Source of the DNA: Actinomycetota bacterium | Lineage (GTDB): Bacteria > Actinomycetota > Actinomycetes > Nanopelagicales > Nanopelagicaceae | DNA length: 6,955 nt | Direction of reading: 5' to 3' | Assembly (NCBI GenBank): GCA_016870855.1 | Contig: VGAF01000060.1 | Span: 1 to 6,955 of the forward strand | Shown here: in pieces, positions 6,716 through 6,955 of the stretch | Layout of the letters: each line of letters opens with the position of its first letter | Position numbering within the stretch: the stretch's first letter is position 1 | Notes under the pieces: generated by a model | The model's database searches: none | The model's input: the letters and a program-made list of their open reading frames with translations, nothing else | Told to the model about the DNA's origin: nothing | Translations under genes and position numbers: made by a program

Positions 6716-6819
6716 CAGAACAACGCCCTTTAAAGACCGAGTGGACGATACTGGGATCGACTCGTGGATATGTTCGATTTGGATATCCATATAGATGAAA
6801 TTCCTACTTGGTTCAGATA
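6716..6819. other. Intergenic stretch after uppP with two weak hairpins
   Basis: No convincing gene lies here. Two adjacent potential stem-loops are visible. In the first, CGAGT 6738-6742 pairs with ACTCG 6760-6764, with an inner CGAT/ATCG stem, a 3-nt bulge and a 6-nt loop. In the second, TGGATAT 6765-6771 pairs with ATATCCA 6783-6789 around an 11-nt loop. Neither is followed by a run of T, so a classical intrinsic terminator is not supported; a factor-dependent end of the uppP transcript is possible. The direct copies of GGATAT at 6766 and 6781 account for part of the second hairpin. Confidence 0.3.
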
Positions 6820-6955
6820 TTAGACCATAGGGTAGACATTTTTGGCATTTGGATCCCACGATGTCAGATCTGGGTTCAACATTCCTGGGGAGCAGAAGGA
6901 GGAGTCTGGGTAACGAGTGGCAACTCTTGAGAAACGCACCATGCCCCGGATGCGC
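6820..6955 (-). CDS. Possible C-terminal end of a minus-strand gene (partial, right edge)
   Basis: On the minus strand a frame is open from the right edge to a TAA at 6820-6822, encoding about 45 residues and ending PDLTSWDPNAKNVYPMV. The composition (mixed polar, aromatic, Pro/Asn, one Cys) looks like the exposed end of a folded protein, and it would converge with uppP with a 104-bp gap. I do not recognise a family. Evidence is limited to the open frame and composition. Another minus-strand frame is open over the same bases and runs into uppP, but its leucine-run, cysteine-rich product looks like a shadow. A plus-strand start at 6917 competes for the same region. Confidence 0.35.
   Translation of the reverse strand, partial: RIRGMVRFSRVATRYPDSSFCSPGMLNPDLTSWDPNAKNVYPMV
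6917..6955 (+). CDS. Possible start of a plus-strand gene (partial, right edge)
   Basis: A GTG at 6917 opens a frame encoding MATLEKRTMPRMR to the window edge, with an in-frame stop TAA at 6911-6913 just upstream and further ATGs at 6941 and 6950. A purine-rich AAGGAGGAG at 6896-6904 lies upstream, but its end is 12 nt from the GTG, longer than usual. Thirteen codons are too few to identify anything. It overlaps the competing minus-strand frame, so at most one of the two is likely to be real. Confidence 0.25.
   Translation, partial: MATLEKRTMPRMR

Noticed and set aside
6665..6859. Minus-strand open frame overlapping the end of uppP, with a CQKC pair
   Set aside because: It overlaps the well-supported uppP C terminus and its product looks like out-of-frame translation (leucine run, no domain pattern).
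6868..6890. GGGTTCAAC resembling a tRNA T-loop
   Set aside because: The flanking bases cannot form the 5-bp T stem, and no acceptor, D or anticodon arm can be built around it.

Overview
The window looks like a chromosomal, housekeeping stretch from an actinobacterium of moderate GC content. GC was judged by eye and not computed, but it is clearly below that of Streptomyces or Mycobacterium. The evidence is the convergent pair trpD / DEDD-exonuclease-UvrC-like protein, an arrangement I recall from Mycobacterium (Rv2192c/Rv2191), plus the actinobacterial form of that nuclease. Weak Shine-Dalgarno sites, very short gaps and overlapping genes suggest a compact genome, for example a freshwater lineage such as Nanopelagicales. 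That placement is inference from style only.

Layout: (1) positions 1-194 hold the 3' end of an unidentified plus-strand gene cut by the left edge. (2) 232-1275 is trpD, a complete anthranilate phosphoribosyltransferase of tryptophan biosynthesis. (3) 1227-3038, minus strand, is a three-module DNA repair-type nuclease (DEDDh 3'-5' exonuclease, GIY-YIG nuclease, UVR motif) whose 3' end overlaps that of trpD by 49 bp, tail to tail. (4) A 47-bp divergent promoter region (3039-3085) separates it from (5) a plus-strand run of three tightly packed genes: an Est30-like alpha/beta hydrolase (3086-3847), an M3A zinc oligopeptidase of the Dcp/OpdA type (3844-5871, GTGA overlap) and undecaprenyl-diphosphatase uppP (5882-6715, 10-bp gap). 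(6) 6716-6955 is mostly non-coding, with two weak hairpins and fragments of possible genes at the right edge.

How the genes work together: the hydrolase, peptidase and uppP are probably one transcription unit. Its members recycle small molecules (esters, peptides) and the C55 lipid carrier for cell-wall synthesis, but no single pathway joins all three. trpD and the nuclease share only a boundary. In the 47-bp divergent region both start codons have a TAnnnT hexamer ending exactly 6 nt upstream, which is the geometry of leaderless transcription.

I found no CRISPR array, mobile element, tRNA/rRNA, toxin-antitoxin or defence system, and no clearly undescribed system. The most useful second looks are the paired leaderless promoters, the four-cysteine (possible Fe-S) site in the DEDD/GIY-YIG nuclease, a strong hairpin inside trpD, and the unresolved right edge.
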